This document shows, in pieces, positions 24,361 through 31,412 of a stretch of 64,000 nt of DNA. Source of the DNA: Fulvivirgaceae bacterium JP3-4 (GTDB lineage Bacteria > Bacteroidota > Bacteroidia > Cytophagales > Cyclobacteriaceae). The position numbers and the translations under genes are program-made. The notes under the pieces are model-generated. The model made no database searches. It saw only the letters and a program-made list of their open reading frames with translations, and had not been told where the DNA came from. The stretch spans positions 434,001 through 498,000 of the forward strand of contig JARKND010000004.1 in NCBI GenBank assembly GCA_029309925.1. Direction: 5' to 3'. Numbering within the stretch: position 1 is the first letter of the stretch; each line of letters begins with the position of its first letter.

Positions 24361-25272
24361 CTAATACCATGCCTCAATTCCCTTGGCAGGTTGCCATTTT
24401 GACTTCGGTTCGAAATAATTCCACAGAAGGCTGGAGATCTTGCGTATAATAACGTAGCCTTCATTATCGGGTTCCCAACGCTGGTCCTGCTGATTTTTCG
24501 TGATGACACAGAAGACGTAATCCCCATGTGGCGCATTTACCAGCACCACCTCAGACTTTGAGCGATCTACAGCCCCACTCTTCGAAGCAACCTGTACATA
24601 TGGTGGAATCTGAGAAAGCGCTTCGGTGTCCCAATAAATCCGGATCAGGTTGCGATAAATACGCTCGCTGGCACGCGCAGAGATCACCTCTCCTTCCCTG
24701 ATCTTCACCAGGAGCTCAGCCATTTCCTTTGGCGTGGTCTGACCCCAGCCATATCTGCTCCGGTTCGATTCGCGTCCAGGCGTGCGCGAGTTGACCCGCG
24801 TTTTCTGAAAGCCATTGTCAGAGAGCCATTGATTGATAGCTGTGCCCGTCCCAGCCATTGACTGGCACCACAAACTTGCCGTGTTGTCGCTTGTCGTTAT
24901 CATCAGCATCAGCACCTTACTAAGCGAAATTTTCTCTCCTTGTTTAAACGATCCCAGAATATCTTCACCCGCATACAAGAGGGAATCTTTGTACACGAGA
25001 ACAGAGTCGTACCTGATAGCCCCAGCCTCGATCTTGCTGAACATGCCAATGGTAATGGGCACCTTGATCATGCTTGCCGTTGGGAAAATGGTATCTGCAT
25101 TGATGGCAACTGTTTTGTTGGTTTTCAGGTGCCGCACATAGATCCCGATATCACCTTTAAAATCCCTGGCGAGTGCCGACAGCTTTTCAGTCAGCACGCG
25201 ATCGGTAGACTGTGCTTTCACGCTGAAAATGTTCACGGCAATTAAGAAGAGGCATGCTGCTTTTATGCTCAT
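24361..25272 (-). CDS. Class A beta-lactamase-like serine hydrolase
   Basis: A 303-residue exported protein from ATG 25272. Active-site motifs are at the standard places: SMIK (S67-K70), SDN (128-130) and KSG (231-233). In the omega loop the sequence is TPGRESN, so by simple counting Gly stands where class A enzymes have the deacylating Glu166, while Glu168 and Asn170 remain. It may therefore be a transpeptidase-like or weak hydrolase rather than a true beta-lactamase. It is divergent from the Sua5 gene with 51 nt between starts. Confidence 0.8.
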   Translation of the reverse strand: MSIKAACLFLIAVNIFSVKAQSTDRVLTEKLSALARDFKGDIGIYVRHLKTNKTVAINADTIFPTASMIKVPITIGMFSKIEAGAIRYDSVLVYKDSLLYAGEDILGSFKQGEKISLSKVLMLMITTSDNTASLWCQSMAGTGTAINQWLSDNGFQKTRVNSRTPGRESNRSRYGWGQTTPKEMAELLVKIREGEVISARASERIYRNLIRIYWDTEALSQIPPYVQVASKSGAVDRSKSEVVLVNAPHGDYVFCVITKNQQDQRWEPDNEGYVIIRKISSLLWNYFEPKSKWQPAKGIEAWY

Positions 25273-25299
25273 AACAATTATTTTTGACTGCGACTGAAA

Positions 25300-25307
25300 T
25301 AAGTTTG
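25300..25307 (+). promoter_or_regulatory. -7 element upstream of the Sua5 gene
   Basis: TAAGTTTG fits the TAnnTTTG consensus and lies 17 nt before the ATG at 25324. No clear -33 TTTG is found at the right distance, so this is tentative. Confidence 0.3.
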
Positions 25308-25323
25308 GTCTAACGCATTGACA

Positions 25324-26271
25324 ATGGCAGAGATTGGTAAAGATATAAATAAAGCCAGGCAACTCGTTCAGGCCGAGGAGCTCGTGGCGATTCCGACCGA
25401 GACCGTCTATGGCCTTGCTGGCAATGCACTGAATTCAAGAGCAGTTCTTAAAATATTTAAAGTGAAGGAGCGCCCTGAGTTCGATCCGCTGATCGTCCAC
25501 GTCCCATCTCTCTTTGCCGCGGAGCGTTATGTAGATCACCTTCCCGATGTGGCTGTGATGCTGGCGCAAAAATTCTGGCCGGGACCGCTTACCATCCTGC
25601 TCAAAAAAAAACACATCATACCAGACCTTGTCACATCCGGGCTCGATACCGTTGGACTTCGGTGTCCGGATCATCCGCTTACGCGGGAATTGCTCGAAGC
25701 GCTCGACTTCCCCCTGGCGGCACCGAGCGCCAACCCTTTCGGGTATGTCAGCCCCACAACGCCACAACATGTGCAGGATCAATTGGGTGAAAAAATCGAA
25801 TACATTCTGGATGGTGGCCCTGCACGCGTGGGAATTGAATCTACGATCATCGGGTTTGAAGGAAAAGAACCCGTTGTCTACCGGATGGGTGGACTGAGCA
25901 TCGAGACGCTCGAAGCACAGCTGGGCAAAATCAAAGTTCAGTTGCATTCAAGCTCAAACCCCAAAGCTCCCGGCCAGCTCAAAAGCCATTATGCTCCGCG
26001 CAAAAAAATAATACTGGGAAAAATTGAAGATCTTCTCCAGAAGTACCCCGCCCATTGTTCTTCCATACTCACCTTTCAGAAAGATTACCATTCGCCTAAC
26101 CAGGTCATCCTGTCGAGATCGGGTTCGGTGGACGAAGCTGCACAAAATCTCTTTGCTTCGCTCCGTTCCCTGGACAAGATGGATGCTGATGTTATTCTCG
26201 CGGAACTACTGCCTGAAGAAGGACTGGGTCGTGCCATCAACGACAGGCTGCGCAGGGCAGCAGCAAAATAG
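25324..26271 (+). CDS. L-threonylcarbamoyladenylate synthase (Sua5 type)
   Basis: Makes threonylcarbamoyl-AMP for the t6A37 modification of ANN-decoding tRNAs. The 315-residue protein has the YrdC domain (PTETVYGLAGNAL, KVKERPEFDPLIVHV, GPLTILLKKK, LRCPDHPLTRELL, PSANPFGYVSPTT) and a C-terminal Sua5 domain (APGQLKSHYAPRKK near residue 215), so it is the long Sua5 form. I prefer ATG 25324 over TTG 25318. Its stop codon touches a short-word repeat. Confidence 0.92.
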   Translation: MAEIGKDINKARQLVQAEELVAIPTETVYGLAGNALNSRAVLKIFKVKERPEFDPLIVHVPSLFAAERYVDHLPDVAVMLAQKFWPGPLTILLKKKHIIPDLVTSGLDTVGLRCPDHPLTRELLEALDFPLAAPSANPFGYVSPTTPQHVQDQLGEKIEYILDGGPARVGIESTIIGFEGKEPVVYRMGGLSIETLEAQLGKIKVQLHSSSNPKAPGQLKSHYAPRKKIILGKIEDLLQKYPAHCSSILTFQKDYHSPNQVILSRSGSVDEAAQNLFASLRSLDKMDADVILAELLPEEGLGRAINDRLRRAAAK

Positions 26272-26316
26272 GAATCAGGAATTAGGAAGTGGGCATAGGG
26301 ATTAGGAATTAGACTA
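26270..26316. repeat. Short-word repeat on the Sua5 stop codon
   Basis: AGGAATCAGGAATTAGGAAG-type words, close to those at 1003-1080, begin at the stop codon. No inverted partner is evident. Confidence 0.5.
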
Positions 26317-26429
26317 TGCTGCTTCGAAATAATTCCGGTTGGTGATGACCTTTACCAGAATTCATCTCATCTTCGCAAGTTTAGGATAATTGTATAACTT
26401 GGAACTTACCCCATTAATACCAAGTACCT

Positions 26430-27530
26430 ATGGAAAAAACACACAAAGTTCTTATTCTCACCGGTGGTGGCGATTGTCCTGGATTGAATGCAGTGATCCG
26501 CGGAATTGCCAAACGTGCCCGTAAGGAAAAAAACTGGGAAGTGTATGGAAGCATCGAAGCATTCAACGGTGTGTTTAATGAACCTCAGGAAATTGTGCGG
26601 CTGACGAGTCGCAGAACAGCGGGGATTCATATCAAGGGTGGAACAATTTTAAAAACAACGAACAAATCCAACCCACTGAAATTTCCTCTGCCTCAGGCCG
26701 ATGGCACTGTGAAATTTATCGATCGCACCGATGAGCTTGTGAAGAAACTGAAAGCGCTGAAGTTTGACGCGGTAATCAATATTGGTGGCGATGGATCACA
26801 AAAGATTTCGAAGGTATTGTTCGATAAGGGAATTCCGATCGTGGGCGTTCCGAAAACAATTGACAACGATCTTTCAGCAACAGATGTGACGTTTGGTTTC
26901 CAGACAGCGCTTCAGATTGCAACAGACAGTTTCGACAAACTTGTAACCACTGCGGAAAGTCACCATCGCACGATGATCATGGAAGTGATGGGCCGTGATG
27001 CCGGATGGATTGCACTTCATACAGCGATCGCGGGTGGTGCCGAGGTATGTCTCATACCGGAAATCCCGTATGACATCAACAAGATCGTTAAGCGGATCAA
27101 TCTCCGCTACAAGAAGGGTCGTGGTTTTGTAAATATTGTGATTGCGGAAGGTGCAAAGCCCAAAGAAGGTACGATCACAGCAAGCGCAGGTGAAAAAGGG
27201 TCGGAGCATGTGCGGCTCGGTGGCGTTGCCTACCAGCTTTCAAAGCAACTAAAAGATGCCGGTTGCAAAGCAGAGATACGCGAGACGGTGCTGGGGCACG
27301 TACAGCGCGGAGGAAGTCCGGTTGCCTACGACCGGGTGCTGGCCAGCCTTTTTGGTGTTAAAGCATTTGACCTTGTATTGCAGAAGAAGTTTGGCGTTAT
27401 GGTCGCCTTCCGAAACAACGATTTTATAGATGTGACGCTCGATGAAGCCACACGCGATTACAATTTTGTAAAGAAAGACTCTTACCTGGTGAGAGCGGCA
27501 AAGGGTTTGGGAATCTCATTCGGAGACTGA
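26430..27530 (+). CDS. pfkA: 6-phosphofructokinase, probably ATP-dependent
   Basis: Phosphorylates fructose 6-phosphate in glycolysis. The 366-residue protein has LTGGGDCPGLNAVIRG, INIGGDGSQ (119-124), VPKTIDNDL (140-148), HVQRGGSP and the MEVMGRDAGWIALH region. The residue matching E. coli Gly104 is Gly122, as in ATP enzymes, while that matching Gly124 is Lys142, as in pyrophosphate enzymes. This Gly/Lys combination is known from atypical ATP-dependent enzymes. It is followed 92 nt later by pgk on the same strand. Confidence 0.9.
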   Translation: MEKTHKVLILTGGGDCPGLNAVIRGIAKRARKEKNWEVYGSIEAFNGVFNEPQEIVRLTSRRTAGIHIKGGTILKTTNKSNPLKFPLPQADGTVKFIDRTDELVKKLKALKFDAVINIGGDGSQKISKVLFDKGIPIVGVPKTIDNDLSATDVTFGFQTALQIATDSFDKLVTTAESHHRTMIMEVMGRDAGWIALHTAIAGGAEVCLIPEIPYDINKIVKRINLRYKKGRGFVNIVIAEGAKPKEGTITASAGEKGSEHVRLGGVAYQLSKQLKDAGCKAEIRETVLGHVQRGGSPVAYDRVLASLFGVKAFDLVLQKKFGVMVAFRNNDFIDVTLDEATRDYNFVKKDSYLVRAAKGLGISFGD

Positions 27531-27622
27531 GACTTCAATCGATTCCGTAAAAACTTCCGTCAGCGTTCCGCGAATGCGTGCGAATTCTCTAAATTCGACC
27601 CCGTTGACTCAACCAGACTTTC

Positions 27623-28810
27623 ATGAAAACGATCAAAGACATTAATTTCAAAGGCAAGCGCGCACTCATCCGGGTGGATTTCAATGTACCACTCGATAAG
27701 AGTTTTAACGTCAGTGACGATAATCGTATTCGCGCAACCATTCCTACACTTCAGAAAATACTGGCCGATGGCGGAAGCTGTGTCCTCATGTCGCACCTTG
27801 GTCGCCCGAAAGAAGGACCGGAGGAGAAATATTCATTAAAACACACTATCCGCACAACGGAGAAACTATTGGGAAGAACTGTGCAGTTTGCTAATGACTG
27901 CATTGGCGAGGAAGCAAAAACAAAAGCTGCGAACCTAAAGCCTGGTGAGGTCTTGCTCCTTGAAAACCTTCGTTTCTACAAGGAAGAAGAAAAAGGGGAT
28001 GTGGGATTTGCAGAGAAACTGTCAAAGCTCGGTGATGTTTATGTGAACGATGCTTTCGGAACTGCCCATCGCGCTCATGCCTCCACAACAATCGTTGCCC
28101 AATTCTTTAAAGAAAAATGCGCAGGTCTTGTGATGGCCGCAGAACTGGACAATGCAAAGAAGGTCCTTGAAAAAGCAGAGAAACCGTTTACCGCCATCAT
28201 GGGCGGAGCGAAGATCTCCGATAAAATTCTCATCATTGAAAAACTCCTTGATAAAGTTGATCACCTCATCATTGGTGGCGGCATGGCCTACACATTTTTT
28301 AAGGCATTGGGCGGAAACATTGGTAATTCACTCGTGGAAGCCGACAAACTTGACCTGGCAAAAGAACTGATCCAGAAAGCAAAGGCAAAAGGGGTAGAAC
28401 TCCACCTGCCGATCGATTCGGTGATCGCTGATAAGTTTGATGCAAACGCCAATACAGATATAGCGAATAACAATGCAATTCCGAACGGATGGATGGGCCT
28501 TGACATCGGTCCGCAGGCCTCACACGTATTCAGCGATGTGATCAGGAAATCAAAAACTATCTTATGGAATGGCCCGATGGGCGTTTTTGAAATGCAGAAG
28601 TTTGAAAGCGGAACTAGAAAAGTTGCAGAAGCTGTAGTTGATGCTACGAAGCGTGGTGCATTTTCATTGATTGGTGGCGGGGATTCTGCTGCCGCAGTTG
28701 CGCAGTTTGGAGTCAGTGATGATGTTAGCTATGTGTCAACCGGTGGAGGTGCCTTGCTCGAATACTTCGAAGGAAAAATACTTCCCGGAGTGAAAGCACT
28801 CGAAGCTTAG
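27623..28810 (+). CDS. pgk: Phosphoglycerate kinase
   Basis: Substrate-level phosphorylation: 1,3-bisphosphoglycerate + ADP to 3-phosphoglycerate + ATP. The 395-residue protein has [53 protein letters not shown] and the nucleotide-binding [10 protein letters not shown]. Length and motifs are standard. It probably forms a small glycolytic pair with pfkA. No terminator is evident directly after the stop. Confidence 0.95.
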   Translation: MKTIKDINFKGKRALIRVDFNVPLDKSFNVSDDNRIRATIPTLQKILADGGSCVLMSHLGRPKEGPEEKYSLKHTIRTTEKLLGRTVQFANDCIGEEAKTKAANLKPGEVLLLENLRFYKEEEKGDVGFAEKLSKLGDVYVNDAFGTAHRAHASTTIVAQFFKEKCAGLVMAAELDNAKKVLEKAEKPFTAIMGGAKISDKILIIEKLLDKVDHLIIGGGMAYTFFKALGGNIGNSLVEADKLDLAKELIQKAKAKGVELHLPIDSVIADKFDANANTDIANNNAIPNGWMGLDIGPQASHVFSDVIRKSKTILWNGPMGVFEMQKFESGTRKVAEAVVDATKRGAFSLIGGGDSAAAVAQFGVSDDVSYVSTGGGALLEYFEGKILPGVKALEA

Positions 28811-28817
28811 TGGGTTA

Positions 28818-28892
28818 TTAAATCATTTGCATTCCCATCATAATAAGGAACATACACAGTCCGATGAGCATGCTGATAATCTTGCGTGTCAT
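28818..28892 (-). CDS. Possible 24-residue hydrophobic peptide
   Basis: ATG 28890-28892 to TAA 28818-28820 encodes a very short protein with two basic residues near the start (MTRK) followed by a methionine- and leucine-rich hydrophobic helix (ISMLIGLCMFLIMMGM). It lies downstream of a minus-strand terminator, so it would need its own promoter. The composition is that of a single membrane helix, but at this length chance cannot be excluded. Confidence 0.25.
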   Translation of the reverse strand: MTRKIISMLIGLCMFLIMMGMQMI

Positions 28893-28949
28893 ATATCTTC
28901 ACTATTCGTTTCGTTCTATTTGTACTTATACATTTTTCATACCAACCCT

Positions 28950-28983
28950 AAAAAAGAGCCGTCACGATGCAAAGTGACGGCTC
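28950..28983 (-). terminator. Intrinsic terminator of the YtxH gene
   Basis: Perfect 10-bp stem GAGCCGTCAC / GTGACGGCTC (28956-28965 with 28974-28983), followed on the minus strand by six T. It lies 62 nt after the YtxH stop codon. Confidence 0.8.
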
Positions 28984-29045
28984 ATGGTTTCGGTCAGTTG
29001 TTGTTTCTGTGCTGATGCAACGATCGGCCGAAATAACTTTGCTTT

Positions 29046-29267
29046 TCAGGAAGCAGGGACAGAAGCCTTTCCGTTCTTTGACGCCTTCGAAACGGGGCGG
29101 CTGTTAATTCCCACATAACCACCCAGTTGCTTCGCTAATTTTTTAGACTTCTTCTGAATATCCTTTCTCGTTTTCTTTCCGGTTGCTGGAGCAACCAATA
29201 GTCCGGCAACCAATCCCAACAAAGTCCCCGTTAAAAAGCCCGTAATGATCTTTCCAGTAGTATTCAT
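29046..29267 (-). CDS. YtxH domain protein
   Basis: A 73-residue protein from ATG 29267. The N-terminal TGKIITGFLTGTLLGLVAGLLVAPATGKKTRKDI is the YtxH pattern: a glycine-rich membrane helix followed by the AP-x-GKKTRKD motif and a lysine-rich tail. YtxH-like proteins are small general-stress or envelope proteins in Bacteroidetes and Firmicutes; the mechanism is unclear. A sigma-54-like motif lies 30 nt upstream and a strong terminator downstream, so it is a single-gene unit. A longer reading frame upstream lacks coding character. Confidence 0.85.
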   Translation of the reverse strand: MNTTGKIITGFLTGTLLGLVAGLLVAPATGKKTRKDIQKKSKKLAKQLGGYVGINSRPVSKASKNGKASVPAS

Positions 29268-29296
29268 AATGTTACATTTTTTTCTGAGCGCGTTAA

Positions 29297-29313
29297 TCAA
29301 ATAATGATGCCAG
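29297..29313 (-). promoter_or_regulatory. Sigma-54-like motif of the YtxH gene
   Basis: Minus strand CTGGCAT-N5-TTTGA, with the 3' end 30 nt before the ATG. Nearby, an 8-bp inverted repeat CGGACGAC / GTCGTCCG (29325-29332, 29376-29383) in the divergent gap could be an activator site. The rest of the 29268-29578 gap shows no gene. Confidence 0.5.
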
Positions 29314-29513
29314 TGCGGTAAGATCGGACGACAGGCGAGCCCAGCGATCGGGGGAGGCGGTGAATTTTTTCTACAGTCGTCCGGTAAGTCAGTATACACA
29401 TTGTACCCTGAAACAGCATCGAAGTGCAGCCGCTCACAATCAGCGTCAATTAGCGGCAACAGCTTAAAGGTCATTTTTAGCGTTTTGTCGATGAACGGAT
29501 CGCCAGAATATCT

Positions 29514-29530
29514 GTGGCACATCCTTTCAT
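29514..29530 (+). promoter_or_regulatory. Weaker sigma-54-like motif upstream of the beta-barrel gene
   Basis: GTGGCAC-N5-TTCAT, 49 nt before the ATG at 29579. The -24 half is good, the -12 half poor; listed because of its neighbours. Confidence 0.3.
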
Positions 29531-29578
29531 ATAAGTAAAGGCAGAAGGAAGATGTCCAACTAAACAACAAAATGTTTT

Positions 29579-30277
29579 ATGAAAAATGTATTTAAGAATC
29601 TTAGTTTGTTGCTGTGTGCTGGAGTATTGACTCTCGCTGCGAGTAATGCACAAGCTCAGGAAGCACCACGCGTAGGTTTTAAGGGCGGTTTGAACTTGAG
29701 TAACTTATATGTGAACGATGTTGACGATGAAAATGCAAGACTTGGCTGGCATGCCGGCTTCTATGCTCAACTCTTTTCATCTGAAGCATTCGCAATTCAA
29801 CCCGAAGTTAACTACTCTACCAAAGGCACGGGTATCACTTACGGTTCAATCGGAACCAATGGTGTGAACGTGAATCATGACACTCGTTTCAGACTTCAGT
29901 ACATCGACATTCCCGTGCTTGCAGTATTTAAGCTGGGAAGAGCTGCTGAAATCCATGCTGGTCCATACTGGTCATATTTGTTGGGTGCTGAAATTCGCAA
30001 CAATGATGGCGATCCATTCAACGAGTTCGACACCATCGACCGCAGAAACTTTGACAACTGGGACTACGGATTGGTAGGCGGTATCGGATTCAACCTTGGT
30101 AAAGCAAGTCAGCTTGGTGTGCGTTACAACTACGGATTGAACGAGATCGCTCAGAGCGCTGGAGCAAAACGCCTCCTCGGCAATGCGAAGAACCAGGTAG
30201 CTCAACTTTATCTGGCGTTCAACCTTAACGGTGGCGACAGAGACTACGATGATGACGATGCTTACGATAATGACTAA
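29579..30277 (+). CDS. Outer-membrane beta-barrel protein (PorT family)
   Basis: A 232-residue protein with a signal peptide (LSLLLCAGVLTLAASNAQAQ). The mature part begins PRVGFKGGLNLSNLY and carries alternating strands with IQPEVNYSTKGTGI, LQYIDIPVLAVFKLG and LGVRYNYGLNEI, the PorT / outer_membrane_beta-barrel pattern of 8-stranded barrels. The C-terminal tail is strongly acidic (YDDDDAYDND), which is unusual for a barrel end. Its terminator follows directly. It lies among small stress-type genes and may be part of the same envelope response. Confidence 0.85.
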   Translation: MKNVFKNLSLLLCAGVLTLAASNAQAQEAPRVGFKGGLNLSNLYVNDVDDENARLGWHAGFYAQLFSSEAFAIQPEVNYSTKGTGITYGSIGTNGVNVNHDTRFRLQYIDIPVLAVFKLGRAAEIHAGPYWSYLLGAEIRNNDGDPFNEFDTIDRRNFDNWDYGLVGGIGFNLGKASQLGVRYNYGLNEIAQSAGAKRLLGNAKNQVAQLYLAFNLNGGDRDYDDDDAYDND

Positions 30278-30300
30278 TCAGCGTCATCGTTAAAAGAAAA

Positions 30301-30328
30301 AACCTGGTTTAGTACGCCAGGTTTTTTT
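30301..30328 (+). terminator. Intrinsic terminator, possibly bidirectional
   Basis: Stem AACCTGG (30301-30307) with CCAGGTT (30317-30323) followed by five more T. A-run upstream means it can also act for the minus-strand gene whose stop codon (30309) lies inside the hairpin. Confidence 0.75.
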
Positions 30329-30503
30329 GTTTTCTGAAAGATCTTTCAACTCTACGAATGCTGCGGGTTCTCGCAGGTCTCGCCACTTCCTTATCTTCCG
30401 CCAACTCAATCTTCGGGAAGATCAACCTCATCAACAAATACGAAACGGAAACGAATAAGCCGTACGCACAAATCAGGGCAACCACAATCTTTAAGATATT
30501 CAT
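30309..30503 (-). CDS. Small single-span membrane protein
   Basis: A 64-residue protein from ATG 30503 (a GTG two codons upstream is possible). One membrane helix (IVVALICAYGLFVSVSYLLMRLIF) is followed by a short acidic stretch (ELAEDKEVA) and a basic tail (RPARTRSIRRVERSFRKQK) that should face the cytoplasm. I do not recognise the family. It has the sigma-54-like motif 31 nt upstream, as do the YtxH and lmo0937-like genes. Confidence 0.65.
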   Translation of the reverse strand: MNILKIVVALICAYGLFVSVSYLLMRLIFPKIELAEDKEVARPARTRSIRRVERSFRKQKNLAY

Positions 30504-30533
30504 ATTCACATTTTTTTAACCCATACCTGCCGC

Positions 30534-30550
30534 TCAAAATACGATGCCAA
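30534..30550 (-). promoter_or_regulatory. Sigma-54-like motif of the 64-residue membrane protein gene
   Basis: Minus strand TTGGCAT-N5-TTTGA, 31 nt before the ATG at 30503. Same form and distance as at 29297-29313 and 30690-30706. Confidence 0.5.
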
Positions 30551-30689
30551 CGGCCGTATACGATTTAGAAAGCGCCTGCTTCCGCCTTCTAATGCCGATT
30601 GGCACCACAGTCGGTGGGAATATTTTCCCCAAGCACGATCCTTCTTTTACGAAGAGGTCTAAAAAATTCTCATAGCAGTTGGGCCAGCT

Positions 30690-30706
30690 TTGGCATTAGT
30701 TTTTGA
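30690..30706 (+). promoter_or_regulatory. Sigma-54-like motif of the lmo0937-like gene
   Basis: Plus strand TTGGCAT-N5-TTTGA, 30 nt before the ATG at 30736. Confidence 0.5.
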
Positions 30707-30735
30707 ATAATAGCGGCATAACAAAACTTATTTAT

Positions 30736-30888
30736 ATGAGTGATTTATTATATGTGCTTGCCGTGATCCTCATCATTGGATGGATTTTAGGTGCATTTGT
30801 ATTCAGTGTAGGAAGCATCATCCACATCCTTTTGGTTGTTGCGATCATTGCTATACTCCTGAGATTGATCAGAGGCCGAAGCGTCTAG
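30736..30888 (+). CDS. lmo0937 family membrane protein
   Basis: A 50-residue protein made of two hydrophobic helices: LLYVLAVILIIGWILGAFVF and a second IHILLVVAIIAILLRLIRGR. This is the pattern of the short lmo0937 family found in stress regulons of many bacteria; molecular function is not known. Start taken at ATG 30736. The gene is divergent from the 64-residue membrane protein gene and carries the same upstream motif. Confidence 0.8.
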   Translation: MSDLLYVLAVILIIGWILGAFVFSVGSIIHILLVVAIIAILLRLIRGRSV

Positions 30889-30989
30889 TCTGAAAGGTCC
30901 GGATACCAGGTGAATTCAGTCCAGTGTCCGGACCTTCGACCATTAACGTGCTGAAAATCAGGCAACAAATTGTTCTTTTTGTTATATTA

Positions 30990-31006
30990 GTTAGGAAGTT
31001 CCTAAC
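30990..31006 (+). promoter_or_regulatory. Inverted repeat just upstream of the RRM gene
   Basis: GTTAGGAA-G-TTCCTAAC, perfect 8-bp arms (30990-30997 and 30999-31006), ending 10 nt before the ATG. It may be an operator or a structured 5' UTR that the RNA-binding protein itself recognises; both are inference. Confidence 0.35.
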
Positions 31007-31016
31007 CAAATCCACC

Positions 31017-31292
31017 ATGAACATCTTTGTTGCTAAACTCAATTTCAAAACCCGCAAGGAAGAACTTGAAGCTGCCTTCGCACAATTTGGTCAAGTCGCA
31101 TCAGCGAAAATCGTTCGGGATAAGGAAACAGGGCGATCGAAAGGTTATGGTTTTGTGGAAATGCCGAACGATGCTGAAGCGCAAGCTGCCATCGAATCCC
31201 TGAATGAAAAAGAGCTGGACGGCAGAGTAATCGCTGTAAAACCTGCGAATCCCCGCCCCGCTACCACCACTGATGGGAAGCAGTTCATGTAA
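31017..31292 (+). CDS. RNA-binding protein with one RRM domain
   Basis: A 91-residue protein from ATG 31017. It is one RRM: RNP2 at the start (IFVAKLNF), then RNP1 as KGYGFVEM near residue 42, and the final beta strand GRVIAVKPANPRP. The tail is short (TTTDGKQFM). Single-RRM proteins like this are common in Cytophagales and cyanobacteria, where some respond to cold or stress. It probably acts on mRNA in the cytoplasm. An inverted repeat lies just before its start codon. Confidence 0.9.
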   Translation: MNIFVAKLNFKTRKEELEAAFAQFGQVASAKIVRDKETGRSKGYGFVEMPNDAEAQAAIESLNEKELDGRVIAVKPANPRPATTTDGKQFM

Positions 31293-31412
31293 ACAAAGAG
31301 TTTTCCCGCTCTTAAAAGACCTGTAAGCCAGTACACCCGAAGTTTCTACTGAGCGGATAAATTATTGCCGTTTATGGTGTAAGGATTTCCGGATGGGGCA
31401 TTGCCAAAGTTC

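Noticed and set aside
29046-29570. A 174-residue version of the YtxH protein starting at 29570
   Set aside because: The added 101 residues are not protein-like, overlap the divergent promoter region and precede a typical YtxH start at 29267.
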